A stretch of 64,000 nucleotides of DNA from Marinifaba aquimaris (GTDB taxonomy: Bacteria; Pseudomonadota; Gammaproteobacteria; Enterobacterales; Alteromonadaceae). The DNA lies in contig NZ_JABULX010000022.1 in assembly GCF_013328345.1 (NCBI RefSeq), positions 1-64,000 on the forward strand, written 5' to 3'. Within the stretch, counting starts at the first letter, position 1. Every line of letters begins with the position of its first letter. The notes beneath the pieces were generated by a model. It worked only from the letters and a program-made list of their open reading frames with translations. It was not told the DNA's origin and searched no databases. A program made the position numbers and the translations under genes. Positions 8,926 to 18,895 of the stretch are shown piece after piece.

Positions 8926-9531
8926 ATGTCTGTATTAGTTGGTCGTCAAGCACCAGACTTTTCAGCTGCTGCTGTTTTAGGTAGTGGTGAAATCGTAGAT
9001 AGCTACACTTTAAGTGAAGTAATCAAAGGTAAAAAAGCAGTTATCTTCTTTTACCCATTAGATTTCACTTTCGTATGTCCTTCAGAGTTAATCGCTTTTG
9101 ATAAGCGTTTTGAAGAATTCCAAAAACGTGGTGTTGAAGTAATCGGTGTTTCTATCGATTCTCAATTCACTCACGCTGCATGGCGTAACACTCCTGTAAA
9201 CCAAGGTGGTATTGGCCCGGTTCAGTACACTTTAGTTGCAGACGTCAAACACGAAATTTGTCAAGCATACGACGTTGAGCACCCAGAAGCAGGTGTTGCT
9301 TTCCGTGGTTCTTTCTTAATCGACGAAGACGGTTTAGTACGTCACCAAGTGGTTAATGACTTACCATTAGGTCGTAACGTAGACGAAATGTTACGTATGG
9401 TTGATGCATTAGCATTCACTCAAGAACACGGTGAAGTTTGCCCAGCTGGTTGGAAAGACGGCGACAAAGGTATGACTCCAAACGCTGATGGCGTTGCTTC
9501 ATACTTAGCTGAAAATGCTGACAACTTATAA
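8926..9531 (+). CDS. 2-Cys peroxiredoxin (AhpC/Prx1 family)
   Basis: 201 aa. Peroxidatic cysteine in FTFVCPSELIAFDKRF (about residue 50) and resolving cysteine in EVCPAGWKDG (about 170), the typical 2-Cys arrangement. It reduces H2O2 and organic peroxides using thioredoxin-type donors in the cytosol. The ATG at 8926 is chosen over one at 8914 because GGAGAAAG lies between them as the ribosome site. Codon use is visibly biased to abundant codons (GGT, CGT, GTA, GAA), which suggests high expression. It is monocistronic, with its own terminator. Confidence 0.93.
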   Translation: MSVLVGRQAPDFSAAAVLGSGEIVDSYTLSEVIKGKKAVIFFYPLDFTFVCPSELIAFDKRFEEFQKRGVEVIGVSIDSQFTHAAWRNTPVNQGGIGPVQYTLVADVKHEICQAYDVEHPEAGVAFRGSFLIDEDGLVRHQVVNDLPLGRNVDEMLRMVDALAFTQEHGEVCPAGWKDGDKGMTPNADGVASYLAENADNL

Positions 9532-9550
9532 TCTTTAAGTTGTGATTAAG

Positions 9551-9577
9551 AAAAACGCCACTTTATGTGGCGTTTTT
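9551..9577 (+). terminator. bidirectional terminator between the peroxiredoxin gene and rnt
   Basis: AAAAACGCCAC-TTTAT-GTGGCGTTTTTT hairpin between the convergent peroxiredoxin and rnt stops; T/A runs on both sides let it serve both strands. Confidence 0.85.
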
Positions 9578-9594
9578 TGTTTTAACGATTTGAT

Positions 9595-10236
9595 TTAGCT
9601 TTCACCATTGAGAGGCCAGCCACCTAAGGTTTTCCATTGGTTGACCATATAACAGAATAACTCTGCTGTTTTTTGTGTATCGTACAAAGCTGAATGCGCT
9701 TGGCTATTATCAAAGCTGATACCCGCAGCCTGACAGGCTTTAACTAATACCGTTTGCCCTAAACTTAAGCCCGCTAAACTGGTTGTATCGAATGAGACAA
9801 AAGGATGGAACGGCGTACGTTTGATTTTAGTTCTTTCAATCGCAGCATTGAAAAAAGACATATCAAATGCTGAATTGTGGGCAACCATTACTGAACGCTG
9901 ACATTCGTAATGTTTTTGCTTTTTTCTCACTGCTTTAAAGATTTCTGTGAGCGCTGTTTTCTCATCTGTCGCTTCTCTAAGTGGGTTAAATGGGTCGATC
10001 CCATTGAACTCCAAAGCAGATTGTTCCAGATTGGCTCCTTCGAAAGGCTCCACATGGAAGTGAAGTGTTTCTCCGCAATAAAAATAACCGTCTTCATCCA
10101 TCTCAAGTAATGTCGCTGCTATTTCAAGTAATGCGTCGGTTTTTGCATTAAAGCCTGCTGTTTCGACGTCGATAACAACAGGGTAGTAACCTCTAAAACG
10201 ATTTTTTAGTAAATTCTCAGTCATTGAATTTTTCAT
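9595..10236 (-). CDS. rnt: ribonuclease T
   Basis: 213 aa DEDDh exonuclease. ExoI motif [10 protein letters not shown] (about 21-30), ExoII in [15 protein letters not shown], and ExoIII histidine/aspartate in [16 protein letters not shown]. RNase T trims the 3' ends of tRNA and other small RNAs. The start could also be the ATG at 10224; neither has a clear ribosome site, and the longer form has the same length before RFRG as E. coli Rnt. It is divergent from motY, a pairing also known in Vibrio. Confidence 0.93.
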   Translation of the reverse strand: MKNSMTENLLKNRFRGYYPVVIDVETAGFNAKTDALLEIAATLLEMDEDGYFYCGETLHFHVEPFEGANLEQSALEFNGIDPFNPLREATDEKTALTEIFKAVRKKQKHYECQRSVMVAHNSAFDMSFFNAAIERTKIKRTPFHPFVSFDTTSLAGLSLGQTVLVKACQAAGISFDNSQAHSALYDTQKTAELFCYMVNQWKTLGGWPLNGES

Positions 10237-10379
10237 TAATAGATTGTGTTAGCAATCAAACTGGGTCTGATTTTTGCTTAATCTATACTAGTTATAATAT
10301 TTCGATAGTTTCTTTGCATTATAAAGCAATTAACTATCAATTAAGTCAAGTTTTTGACAAGTCTAAGAGTTTTACGTCT

Positions 10380-11270
10380 ATGTTTTGTAAATTAAAGCTA
10401 TCTTTTGTTCAATCTAGCCTAGTTAGTGTACTGTTATTTTCAAGTATGCAGGGGCAAGCGAGTGTAAGGCACTACCAAGCAAAACTTGAAAACTCAGATT
10501 GGCAGCTATCAGCCAGCTCAAAATTAACCTGTAGTTTAAGTCATTCAATACCGCGCTTTGGGGATGCAGTATTCTCTAGCCATGCCAGCAAAGAAGATAG
10601 CTTAGAGTTCGGTTTAGATATGTTAAAAATGCCTGCTAATTACGATGTTGCATCTGTAGAGTCTGTACCACCTCAATGGCGGCCTGGTTCCCAAGTTAAA
10701 TACATCGCTGACATGAAGTTATTAAAGCAATTTGATGGTGAAGTACCCTATAAAGCGGCCTGGACTATGCTAACTGAATTAGAAAAAGGTATGTTACCCA
10801 CTATTTATTATGCAGATTGGCATAATCCCTATGACAAAGTGGCAGTAAGCTTGAACACCATTAATTTTCATCGAGCATATGAGGCGTTTTTACATTGCCG
10901 TGACCAGCTTTTGCCTTTCAATCTTGAAGATATTCGCTATACAGTACTTCACTATAAATTGAATTCTGACCAATTAACCAAAACATCTGCTAAGCGTTTA
11001 GCCATGATAGGTGACTATTTAAATGCTGACCCTACTTTAGAATTCGCTCTTGTGTCTGCTTATACCGATAGCCATGGTGGGCGATGGCACAACCAAGTGC
11101 TTTCACAAAAAAGGGCTGACTCGGTTAAAAACTTTTTAGTCGAGCAAGGCGTCGAAGCTGGAAAGATTGAATCTACTGGCTTAGGTGAAAAACGCCATAT
11201 TGCCTCAAACAAAGATGTACTCAGCCGGGCGAAGAACCGTCGAGTCGTTATTCAATTGGGCAACGATTAA
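10380..11270 (+). CDS. motY: sodium-type flagellar motor protein MotY
   Basis: About 296 aa from the ATG at 10380. Signal peptide (SLVSVLLFSSMQGQA), an N-terminal MotY domain (VRHYQAKLENSDWQL onward) that forms the T-ring around the flagellar basal body, and a C-terminal OmpA-like peptidoglycan-binding domain (about 185-290, including LVSAYTDSHG and a KNRRVVIQ end). MotY anchors the Na+-driven PomAB stator. The frame is open up to 10224, but that would add 52 residues ahead of the signal peptide and overlap rnt, so the shorter start is preferred. Confidence 0.9.
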   Translation: MFCKLKLSFVQSSLVSVLLFSSMQGQASVRHYQAKLENSDWQLSASSKLTCSLSHSIPRFGDAVFSSHASKEDSLEFGLDMLKMPANYDVASVESVPPQWRPGSQVKYIADMKLLKQFDGEVPYKAAWTMLTELEKGMLPTIYYADWHNPYDKVAVSLNTINFHRAYEAFLHCRDQLLPFNLEDIRYTVLHYKLNSDQLTKTSAKRLAMIGDYLNADPTLEFALVSAYTDSHGGRWHNQVLSQKRADSVKNFLVEQGVEAGKIESTGLGEKRHIASNKDVLSRAKNRRVVIQLGND

Positions 11271-11275
11271 AGCGT

Positions 11276-12172
11276 TTAAACTAGGTGAGTAAACACTTCT
11301 TCCATTGCTAAACGGAGTTTTTGTTCATTGTGATGATAATGTTTTGGCTCAGGCTCTGATAACTCTGTTACAAGTTGATAGATAGAATGATCTTCTAATT
11401 TTTCACTGTGTTGAGTCAATACGGCATCGACCTTCATTTGAGGGTGGTGTTTTTTTAGCCAGTTTATCTTGTCGTTCAGATTTAGCTGGCTTGCAGGGCC
11501 TATCTCAGCAACTAGATTGTCAATTAATATCACCTTTGCTTGAGATTGTATTAAAGCTTGAGTGATATCTGTCATTAATAAAGCCGGGAGTAAGCTAGTA
11601 AAAAAACTGCCAGGGCTTAAAATAATAAAATCGGCTTGTTGGATGGCTCTAAGCACCCGCGTTGGCGCTGTGACTGGATCGGTTAATTCAATACTTTCAG
11701 GCACGGGCAGGTGACTGGCATCAACATTTGTCTCTCCGAGTATGATATTACCATCAGGGTAGATAGAACGCAGGTGTGTAGGTTGTTCACTCATCGGATA
11801 AAGTCGGCTTTCAACTTTCAGCATGCGTCGAGTCAGCTCAATCACTTCAACTGGTGAAAAGTCCAATTGCTCTAGTGCATAAAATACTAAGTTACCGATA
11901 CTGTGACCTTTTAGCTCTGCATCACCAAAACGATACTCAAGTAATTTAGCGCCTAAGCTGTCTTTTCCTGCTAAATGGGTCAGGCAGTTTCTTAAATCAC
12001 CCCAAGCGATACAATCAAAAGCATCGCGTAATTTACCTGTAGAGCCACCATTGTCAGTTGTTGCAACTATGCCTGTGAGTTTTGGGCCAAAATCGGCAAA
12101 TGTATTGAGTACTTTACCTAGCCCGTGACCGCCACCTAATGCCACTAAGTTGATTTCTTTATGAAATACCAT
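11276..12172 (-). CDS. ybhK: YvcK/YbhK-family protein (CofD-like)
   Basis: About 298 aa from the ATG at 12172, with AAGGAATGG upstream; a TTG at 12202 would add 10 residues. Conserved blocks LVALGGGHGLGKVL, IVATTDNGGSTGKLRDAF, WGDLRNCLTHL and ILSPGSFFTSLLP are typical of the YvcK/YbhK family. YvcK binds UDP-sugars and affects cell shape and growth on gluconeogenic carbon sources in Bacillus; the enterobacterial homologue is YbhK. It is convergent with motY, 5 bp apart. Confidence 0.88.
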   Translation of the reverse strand: MVFHKEINLVALGGGHGLGKVLNTFADFGPKLTGIVATTDNGGSTGKLRDAFDCIAWGDLRNCLTHLAGKDSLGAKLLEYRFGDAELKGHSIGNLVFYALEQLDFSPVEVIELTRRMLKVESRLYPMSEQPTHLRSIYPDGNIILGETNVDASHLPVPESIELTDPVTAPTRVLRAIQQADFIILSPGSFFTSLLPALLMTDITQALIQSQAKVILIDNLVAEIGPASQLNLNDKINWLKKHHPQMKVDAVLTQHSEKLEDHSIYQLVTELSEPEPKHYHHNEQKLRLAMEEVFTHLV

Positions 12173-12385
12173 ATTGATCTGCCATTCCTTTAATGCATTC
12201 AAGATAAGCCAAAGTATGAGAACCGTAAACTTTTAAAGAAACTTTTTTACAATTAATTTAAGGGAAATATTTAATTCAGATGACAATCTCACTGGTCAAA
12301 GTTAAAAACATACGTTAATTTTTACTATTATATTAAAAACAATTAGTTATAGACCAATCGTTCGATATCCGTTTTGGGAGATTTT

Positions 12386-14890
12386 ATGAAAAAACTGATC
12401 ACGGCTATTACTGTCGCCTCTGCACTCGGATTAGTTGCATGTGACGATACTCAGCTATCTGACGTGCAAAGAGAAGCGAACAACAACCCTGTATTACCAG
12501 CTAGTACGGTTAAATTCGATCCGGCTAATGGCATTCTTTCCATTCCAAATGATTTGTTGTTCAGTGGCACAACCGATGGCACGTTAAATATTCCTGTTGC
12601 AGATCCTACTGATGACGCCGATCCTCGTGTTGCACTAAACAAAATAGATGGTTGGTCCAACCAACAAGCTTTTGTATTAGATTTTGTCTTAGCCGAAGGT
12701 GCGCAAACTATATCATCTGAAAGTGCTGCTAATCCAAATGCGATCAGGATTGTACAAGCAGAGATGGGGGCGAGCTTAACTGACCCTGAGTGTCAATCCG
12801 TTGAACCTGGATTAGCTTGTAAGGCCATTGGTGAGCTGACCTATGGTGTTGATTATGTAACTCAGCTGGTCTCGAATGATCAAATTGCTGTAATTCTACT
12901 TCGACCGCTCACATCAGCCACTTCATATATCGTCGCATTATCAAATACGATCCAAGATGATAGAGGCCAAGCAGTTAATGCAAGCTCTACTTACACAAGT
13001 GTTCGACAAGATATCAATACTTTACCACTTGGCACGCCTTCTCAGCTTGCGCTACAAGCAAGTGTTAATTCATACGAGCAAGTATTGGTGGAAGCGGGGA
13101 TTAACCTTGATGCTGTCATTCACAGCCAAGTATTTACCGTTCAATCAGCGGGTAATACCTTAATGACCATGAAAGCCTTGTATGCGCAACAAGCAGCAAC
13201 GGCGCCAGCTAGCTTACCAATGATTGCCCATCAGGTTAATACTGGCCAAACTATCCGAGAGATTTTGGTTGGCTCTGGCGTTATTGATGCAAGCACGCCT
13301 GATTGTGACACAGTATCAGCGACCCTTCGCGCTGTTGCAGGTGGTTTACCTATCTCTCCTGAAGATTTAGCCGCTCTAGAGTCTGTTGCGGGAATGTGTT
13401 CAGGTGAATACCATCTAGGTCAGATATCTTTACCTTACTATCTGACGGAATCTTCTCCTACAGATCCGCGAGGAGCGCTTGATAATGGCATGCGTGCACT
13501 GTGTGATTCTGGTGTTATTTTAAGTCAACTTGCACCAGAAGACTTACCCAACTTAACCCCGGGTGTTAACGATGCTCAATGTCAGCAGTTAGGTCTACGT
13601 GACTTTGGTCTAGATGAAGATAGATTTTTGACTAAGTTTAACCCTGTACCTCAGGTGAAATCAGTTCAAGATATCAATGTACAAATTACATTGCCTAACG
13701 AAGCATTTATTCAATCTTTAAATCCAGCATTTACACGCCCTGAAGCCGGTTGGCCTGTTGTTATCTTAAATCATGGGATCACAAGTAGAAAAGAAACCAT
13801 GGTTACATTGGCCGCTAGTTTAAGTGCTAATGGTTTTGCGACAGTTGCTATTGATATGGTTTTACATGGCGATCGTGGATTTGATATCGATGGTGACCCA
13901 TCAACACTTGAAATTGTCACCTCTGCTGAAACGCCAACGGTTTACATGAATTTGGAAAACCTAGAAGCAATTCGCTCTAACGTCGAGCAAAGCGTTATTG
14001 ATTTGCTGGGTTTGCGTATCGGTTTATCAATTGGCTCACAAGTTGGCTTTGACGGAGAAGCAATTGACAACAGCCGAGTTTACTTCTCAGGCCTTTCTCT
14101 AGGCGCTATGTGGGGTATCGATTTTGTTGCACTTGCCAATACGCCATTAAACCCGGCAGTGGATAGTTTATTCCAAGTCAATGCAGCGAGTTTTAGTAGC
14201 CCAGGTGGCGGTATTGCCAGTTTCTTGATGGAGTCAGGTCAATTTGGCGCCTTTATCCAAAGCAGTTTGTTATTGGCGAATTTAAGTGAAGAGCCTGATC
14301 CTGCTGATACTGATAGTTACTTGGTTTACCAAGCTGCTCAAGCTTATGTTGCTTATCTTATCGAGCAAGGTGTTGATATTTCAGATCCAACGGCAGAAGA
14401 CTTTAACGCCCATTATCAGAATTTCCTTGATTTACTGGCTCTAGAAAACCCCGTGTTACTTGCTGCTGTTGAGGGCGTGATAAGCAGTTATAGCTTTGCG
14501 GCTCAATCTATGTTGGACAATGCAGACCCGAATACTTTTGCGCCGCTGTATACTTCGCTAAATACGCCAGTATTGATTCATGAAATTTTCGGAGATGGTA
14601 CAGCAGCTACGTGGGATCAAGTTATTCCACCTACTACCATGCGTTCACCTATTGCTGGTACGGAACAGTTAAAGACATTTATGGGGATACCTGTAATTGA
14701 TTCGACAACAACGGGGGAATCTGTAAGCGGATTTGTTCGTTTTAACGCAGGCGGTCATAGTTCAGTGCTTAACCCTAACATCTCACCAGCCGTCACCGCT
14801 GAGATGCATCGACAAATCATCTCACTATTTTTATCTGATGGTCAGTTAATTGATGTAACCGATATGGATGTAGTTATTCCTGCAGGTTAA
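12386..14890 (+). CDS. VolA/Pla-1-family surface lipoprotein (phospho)lipase
   Basis: About 834 aa. Lipobox LGLVAC places the lipidated Cys at residue 19. The Pla-1/cef family features are an N-terminal Ig-like region with KFDPANGILSIPNDLLF, and a C-terminal alpha/beta hydrolase with WPVVILNHGITSRKET (oxyanion side) and nucleophile elbow GLSLG (Ser571). A late His in NAGGHSS near the C-terminus may complete the triad. In Vibrio, VolA is a surface lysophospholipase that frees fatty acids from host lipids. The ATG at 12386 is preferred over a TTG at 12374 because GGGAG lies between them. Confidence 0.88.
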   Translation: MKKLITAITVASALGLVACDDTQLSDVQREANNNPVLPASTVKFDPANGILSIPNDLLFSGTTDGTLNIPVADPTDDADPRVALNKIDGWSNQQAFVLDFVLAEGAQTISSESAANPNAIRIVQAEMGASLTDPECQSVEPGLACKAIGELTYGVDYVTQLVSNDQIAVILLRPLTSATSYIVALSNTIQDDRGQAVNASSTYTSVRQDINTLPLGTPSQLALQASVNSYEQVLVEAGINLDAVIHSQVFTVQSAGNTLMTMKALYAQQAATAPASLPMIAHQVNTGQTIREILVGSGVIDASTPDCDTVSATLRAVAGGLPISPEDLAALESVAGMCSGEYHLGQISLPYYLTESSPTDPRGALDNGMRALCDSGVILSQLAPEDLPNLTPGVNDAQCQQLGLRDFGLDEDRFLTKFNPVPQVKSVQDINVQITLPNEAFIQSLNPAFTRPEAGWPVVILNHGITSRKETMVTLAASLSANGFATVAIDMVLHGDRGFDIDGDPSTLEIVTSAETPTVYMNLENLEAIRSNVEQSVIDLLGLRIGLSIGSQVGFDGEAIDNSRVYFSGLSLGAMWGIDFVALANTPLNPAVDSLFQVNAASFSSPGGGIASFLMESGQFGAFIQSSLLLANLSEEPDPADTDSYLVYQAAQAYVAYLIEQGVDISDPTAEDFNAHYQNFLDLLALENPVLLAAVEGVISSYSFAAQSMLDNADPNTFAPLYTSLNTPVLIHEIFGDGTAATWDQVIPPTTMRSPIAGTEQLKTFMGIPVIDSTTTGESVSGFVRFNAGGHSSVLNPNISPAVTAEMHRQIISLFLSDGQLIDVTDMDVVIPAG

Positions 14891-15132
14891 CTTCGTTCAA
14901 AATCAACTTGGTCTGGCCTCAGGCCAAGTTGCTCAACATTTAAAATTCCCACACTTTCTTCTGCTTCAGAAAAACTAATAACGAGTTGCTTTGCTTTTAA
15001 GGCTTGTTTAACTTTCTCTATGTGCATTGCTTGCACAGGCTCATGATTGAATGCCTCGTATTCTTTGATTAAATAATCGGTTATTAAATTATTGAGCTGG
15101 TCTTCAGGAATTAATTTTGGTGATATAAACAT
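14887..15132 (-). CDS. YheU-like UPF0270 family protein
   Basis: 81 aa. Pattern IPEDQLNNLITDYLIKEYEA, followed by a helix and LVISFSEAEESVGIL, resembles the small UPF0270/YheU family of unknown function. It overlaps the lipase stop by 4 bp in convergent orientation. Short, but with clear family-like spacing. Confidence 0.65.
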   Translation of the reverse strand: MFISPKLIPEDQLNNLITDYLIKEYEAFNHEPVQAMHIEKVKQALKAKQLVISFSEAEESVGILNVEQLGLRPDQVDFERS

Positions 15133-15246
15133 CTGGGCTCTCTCGGCTGATTTAGTACATGGTAACTGAATTGAAAAAAAACATAATCAGTAACTTGATC
15201 TAAAAGTCACTTTTAAACTTTACTTAATGAGTCGTGGAGGTGGTTT

Positions 15247-15810
15247 ATGGCATTTTCTGGTGTGATTTTGGCTGGTGGTTGTTCGTCTCGCATGGGACAA
15301 GACAAGACAGAACTCACGGTTAATGAGCTGAGTTTATTAGACTATGCAAAAGCTCGCTTACAATCGACAGGTGCTAACCCCATACTCATCTCACGTAACA
15401 CGTTTGATATGGGTACGTTGCCCGATATTTACCCACACCATGGGCCTTTGAGTGGTGTACATAGCGCAGCTATGGAAGCTAAAAGAGCAGAGGGCTTGTT
15501 AGTCATTGCTGTTGATATGCCTTTAATTTCTGTCAACAGTTTGACCGTTTTAGTTGCAACAGGGCAGCTACACAATCGACCTGTACACTATCAGGGAGCC
15601 AGCTTGCCTTGTTACATCCCTTTATCTGACAGCATTAAACTTAAGCTTGAACATATTTTGACTTCAAAACAGAATAAAACGTTAGAGAACTTTCTTTATC
15701 ACGAAAAAACACTTGTATTACAACCGCGAGATAAAAAAGAGTTCATCAACATCAATACACCTGAACAATGGCAAGAGTTTCATCCTTATTTAAAACAACA
15801 ACTTAAATAA
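15247..15810 (+). CDS. mobA: molybdenum cofactor guanylyltransferase MobA
   Basis: 187 aa. The nucleotidyltransferase signature GVILAGGCSSRMGQDK is at the N-terminus, with a Mg/GTP-binding aspartate in VIAVDMPLIS (about 95-104). MobA attaches GMP to molybdopterin to give the MGD cofactor. GTGGAGGTGG is a strong ribosome site. It is followed after 66 bp by modABC, so cofactor synthesis and molybdate uptake are grouped. Confidence 0.93.
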   Translation: MAFSGVILAGGCSSRMGQDKTELTVNELSLLDYAKARLQSTGANPILISRNTFDMGTLPDIYPHHGPLSGVHSAAMEAKRAEGLLVIAVDMPLISVNSLTVLVATGQLHNRPVHYQGASLPCYIPLSDSIKLKLEHILTSKQNKTLENFLYHEKTLVLQPRDKKEFININTPEQWQEFHPYLKQQLK

Positions 15811-15876
15811 ATGATTGCTTAATGGTATGTTTAGAGATAGAAAATCATAGACTTTTCAATTATTTGAGAACATAAA

Positions 15877-16701
15877 TTGCCTAACTGCCTTACTAAAAAA
15901 TTCTGTTATCTTTGCGTTTTGCTATTACTTAATTCAGTTGATGCTTTTGCCCAAGAGCCAATTAAATTGAAAGTTGCTGTTGCGGCTAATTTTGCAAAAC
16001 CTTTGGCGTCTATCAATCGAAGCTTCATAGAAAACAATCGTGCTAAGCAATTAGATATTGTGCTGGTAAATGGCTCATCGGGCGCACTTTTTGCACAGAT
16101 TTCACATGGTGCGCAGTTTGATGCTTTTTTTTCTGCTGATAAGGCAAGACCAGAGCAGTTAGTCAAACGCGGGTTGGCAGATAAGCACTATATCTACGCA
16201 AGAGGTGCGCTTAACCTCGCCATTAACTGTCAAAGATTGACCTGTAATGATTGGCCCAATAGCGCAAAGTCAAACGTAAAGTTACAGTGGCTTAATCAAA
16301 CATTATTTCAAAACAGAAAGCAGCCAGTGATAGGCCTTGCCAACCCCAAATTAGCTCCCTATGGCAATGCAGCTAATAGTTGGATGGTAAAAAACTGGCC
16401 AGAATTGGAATTTAAAAAAGTCACTGCTAATAATATCAGTAAGCTATATCATTACTTTGACAATGGAAATCTAGATATTGCTTTTTTATCTCGAAGCCAA
16501 CTGACTGATAGCAGTGGTATTAAACACAGCTACCACATCGCATTAGATGCTAATAGTTACCCAGCTATTGAGCAAAGTGTTGTTTTTTTTGATTCAAATG
16601 ACCGCAATCGTCAAGCAATCATTGACCTATATAAACGTTTCATATTAGATAAAGACACTCAAATGGCGATCGAAAAGCTCGGCTACTTAACAAAGGACTA
16701 A
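15877..16701 (+). CDS. modA: molybdate ABC transporter periplasmic binding protein
   Basis: 274 aa. Signal peptide CYLCVLLLLNSVDAFAQE, then LKVAVAANFAKPL and the ModA ligand loop VNGSSGALFAQI, followed by GLANPKLAPYGNAA. Binds molybdate or tungstate in the periplasm and delivers it to ModBC. No in-frame ATG precedes the signal peptide; a TTG at 15877 after GAGAACA is the likely start. First gene of modABC. Confidence 0.92.
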   Translation: MPNCLTKKFCYLCVLLLLNSVDAFAQEPIKLKVAVAANFAKPLASINRSFIENNRAKQLDIVLVNGSSGALFAQISHGAQFDAFFSADKARPEQLVKRGLADKHYIYARGALNLAINCQRLTCNDWPNSAKSNVKLQWLNQTLFQNRKQPVIGLANPKLAPYGNAANSWMVKNWPELEFKKVTANNISKLYHYFDNGNLDIAFLSRSQLTDSSGIKHSYHIALDANSYPAIEQSVVFFDSNDRNRQAIIDLYKRFILDKDTQMAIEKLGYLTKD

Positions 16702-16704
16702 AAA

Positions 16705-17388
16705 TTGGCCATATTTACTCAGGCCGAATGGGCGGCTATTTTTTTATCTTTAAAATTATCTCTTTACACGACTGCCATCCTTTTAGTTATTGGTGTTCCT
16801 TTAGCGTGGTATTTAGCGCGTTATCAAGGTCGCTTCCAAAGTGTTGCACAAGCGATGATAGCCTTGCCGCTTGTATTGCCACCAACCGTTTTAGGTTTTT
16901 ATTTATTAGTCTTGTTTTCACCACAATCGAGCTTAGGTCAGCTTTGGTTTACTCTGTCGGGCGAACAGCTCGCGTTTAGTTTTTCAGGGCTGTTAATTGG
17001 CTCGATTATTTATTCTTTACCTTTCACTTTACAACCACTCATTAATGGTTTTAAGCAGTACCATCAAAGTTACCAAGATGTCGCAACAAGTTTGGGTTTT
17101 ACTTTTATTCACCAGTTTTTAAACGTAATCCTACCCATGTGTAAACCTGCAATCATCACAGCAGCGGCGCTTACTTTTGCCCATACGATGGGGGAATTTG
17201 GTGTAGTGCTTATGATAGGTGGCAATATACCCACTGAAACACAGGTTATTTCTATTGCTCTTTATGAACATGTTGAACTGTTAGACTATCAATCGGCCCA
17301 TAAGCTCTCTTTGATATTATTAGTGTTCTCGATGATTTGGTTAACTGTGCTGTATCGCTTCAATCGACAAAACTATAGTTGGGCGTGA
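16705..17388 (+). CDS. modB: molybdate ABC transporter permease
   Basis: 227 aa with five to six transmembrane helices. The ModB start (WAAIFLSLKLSLYTTAILLV) and ALPLVLPPTVLGFYLL are present. The EAA loop that contacts ModC is visible as YQDVATSLGFTFIHQFLNVI. TTG start at 16705, 3 bp after the modA stop, with AAAGGA as ribosome site inside modA. Confidence 0.92.
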   Translation: MAIFTQAEWAAIFLSLKLSLYTTAILLVIGVPLAWYLARYQGRFQSVAQAMIALPLVLPPTVLGFYLLVLFSPQSSLGQLWFTLSGEQLAFSFSGLLIGSIIYSLPFTLQPLINGFKQYHQSYQDVATSLGFTFIHQFLNVILPMCKPAIITAAALTFAHTMGEFGVVLMIGGNIPTETQVISIALYEHVELLDYQSAHKLSLILLVFSMIWLTVLYRFNRQNYSWA

Positions 17389-18509
17389 TGATGGAAAATA
17401 TCATTCGCCTTAACTTCACTAAGGGTAAAAAAACGATTTTACAAGGCCAGTTGAATTGGTCTAATCGTTCCGCTGATTCGATTGTAGGTATAAGTGGTAT
17501 ATCTGGAAGTGGCAAAACGAGCTTATTGCGTGTGCTCGCTGGCTTAGAGCCTGAGGTAAAGCACCACTTCAGGTTTAACAATATTTGTTATTCCGATTAT
17601 CAAGCAGCAGATAAAAATATTGGCGTTGTTTTTCAACATGCCCATTTATTTCCACATATAAATGTCATTGAAAACCTTAAACTCGCTCTTAAAGCGGCTC
17701 ATCATAAAGCTAAAAGAGGGCAAGCTAACCAAGTTACAAGCCATAAGTTTGAATTAGAGCAAGTGATAGATGGTCTTGCCATCAGCGATTTACTCGATAA
17801 AAGTGTCGAGCAACTTTCTGGTGGTCAAAAACAACGTGTAGCCATCGCTAGAGCACTTTTATGTCAACCCTGCCTACTTTTTCTAGATGAGGCGCTTAGT
17901 GCTATAGATAAAGAAAATCGATTAGAGATTTTAACATGGCTTAAAACAGTCAATCGTGAACACCAATTGCCCATGTTTTTTATTAGCCATGATAGTTTTG
18001 ATTTACAGGCATTGGCGGATGAAATCATTAGCGTTAATGATGGTAAACTCATTTCAATTCAGCCCATTGAGCTGAGCGCGTTATCAATGGGTGGAGGATT
18101 AAACCGAGCGATTTTAAATGTGCAATTTGATCATCATATTCAAGAACACCACATTAATGCTTATCGGCTAATTGAGGCTGATAGCTTAAAGCCAAATAAC
18201 GGTGTATTGATTTATGCTAAAGGTGTAAAAGCACAATCGGCAATAACGAGAATACTGGTGGCGTGCGATCAGGTTGCGATATCAACTGAAGCCAATTTTA
18301 ATTCGAGTATGATCAATCATATCGAATGTAAGATTGTATCTATTTTGCCATTAGATGAGACAAACCAATCAGTTGAAATGAGTATAAAAGGCAGTGCTAG
18401 TCAAATGCTATATGCTCAGCTGTCTAACTATTCAATACAGCGGCTAGATTTAGCTATCGGTAGTAGGGTATGGGCGCTATTTAAATTAAGCGCCAGCATT
18501 GCTATTTAG
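17388..18509 (+). CDS. modC: molybdate ABC transporter ATP-binding protein
   Basis: About 373 aa. Walker A GISGSGKTSLL, Q-loop GVVFQHAHLFPH, ABC signature LSGGQKQRVAIARAL, Walker B LLFLDEALSAID, and H-loop FFISHD. A C-terminal extension from about 260 to the end matches the Mop/TOBE molybdate-sensing region (EHHINAYRLIE onward and ITRILVACDQVAIS). The start overlaps the modB stop (TGATG), implying coupled translation. A TTG at 17379 in frame is less likely. Confidence 0.93.
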   Translation: MMENIIRLNFTKGKKTILQGQLNWSNRSADSIVGISGISGSGKTSLLRVLAGLEPEVKHHFRFNNICYSDYQAADKNIGVVFQHAHLFPHINVIENLKLALKAAHHKAKRGQANQVTSHKFELEQVIDGLAISDLLDKSVEQLSGGQKQRVAIARALLCQPCLLFLDEALSAIDKENRLEILTWLKTVNREHQLPMFFISHDSFDLQALADEIISVNDGKLISIQPIELSALSMGGGLNRAILNVQFDHHIQEHHINAYRLIEADSLKPNNGVLIYAKGVKAQSAITRILVACDQVAISTEANFNSSMINHIECKIVSILPLDETNQSVEMSIKGSASQMLYAQLSNYSIQRLDLAIGSRVWALFKLSASIAI

Positions 18510-18838
18510 TTACGCTCAAGTGAAGCTAACCGGCTAGTTAGTTCAGCTACTTCCTGTTCTAAAATATCTACTCTTTTTTGTAGCTGTTCAACGTGGTTAG
18601 TAGCATTGTCAGTATTTGTTGGTGTGTTTGTTTCTGCTGGTTTGTTTTTTAAATGCGCATGCGATTCTAAAAACTGCTGAGGGTTTGCCTTATATTGATT
18701 TATTGTCCGTGTAATGAATGGAAGCGGTGCACGTTCTGTTAATTTTGAGCGCACCAAGCCAACTGATATATCTTTACCTTGTTCTGCTAGTTGGCAGATT
18801 AATGCTGCAATCTTATCTTGCATTCTGTCTATTCTCAT
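18506..18838 (-). CDS. KfrA-like putative DNA-binding protein with coiled-coil tail
   Basis: 110 aa. The N-terminal part (KIAALICQLAEQGKDISVGL, then VRSKLTERAPLPFITRTINQY) looks like the helix-turn-helix of KfrA_N / plasmid-replication DNA-binding families. After a Thr/Asn-rich linker (about 65-83), a short leucine-heptad coiled coil follows (VEQLQKRVDILEQEVAEL). The role is unknown. An ATG at 18823 is an alternative start. It overlaps modC by 4 bp and diverges from trmO. Confidence 0.6.
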   Translation of the reverse strand: MRIDRMQDKIAALICQLAEQGKDISVGLVRSKLTERAPLPFITRTINQYKANPQQFLESHAHLKNKPAETNTPTNTDNATNHVEQLQKRVDILEQEVAELTSRLASLERN

Positions 18839-18895
18839 TCTGTGTTAATTTGTACGGATTCTAGCATACATCTGAATCAACCTAATCAAATCCCT

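Noticed and set aside
10224..10380. Extended N-terminus of MotY
   Set aside because: It would place 52 residues ahead of a signal peptide and overlap the divergent rnt start; the ATG at 10380 fits the family.
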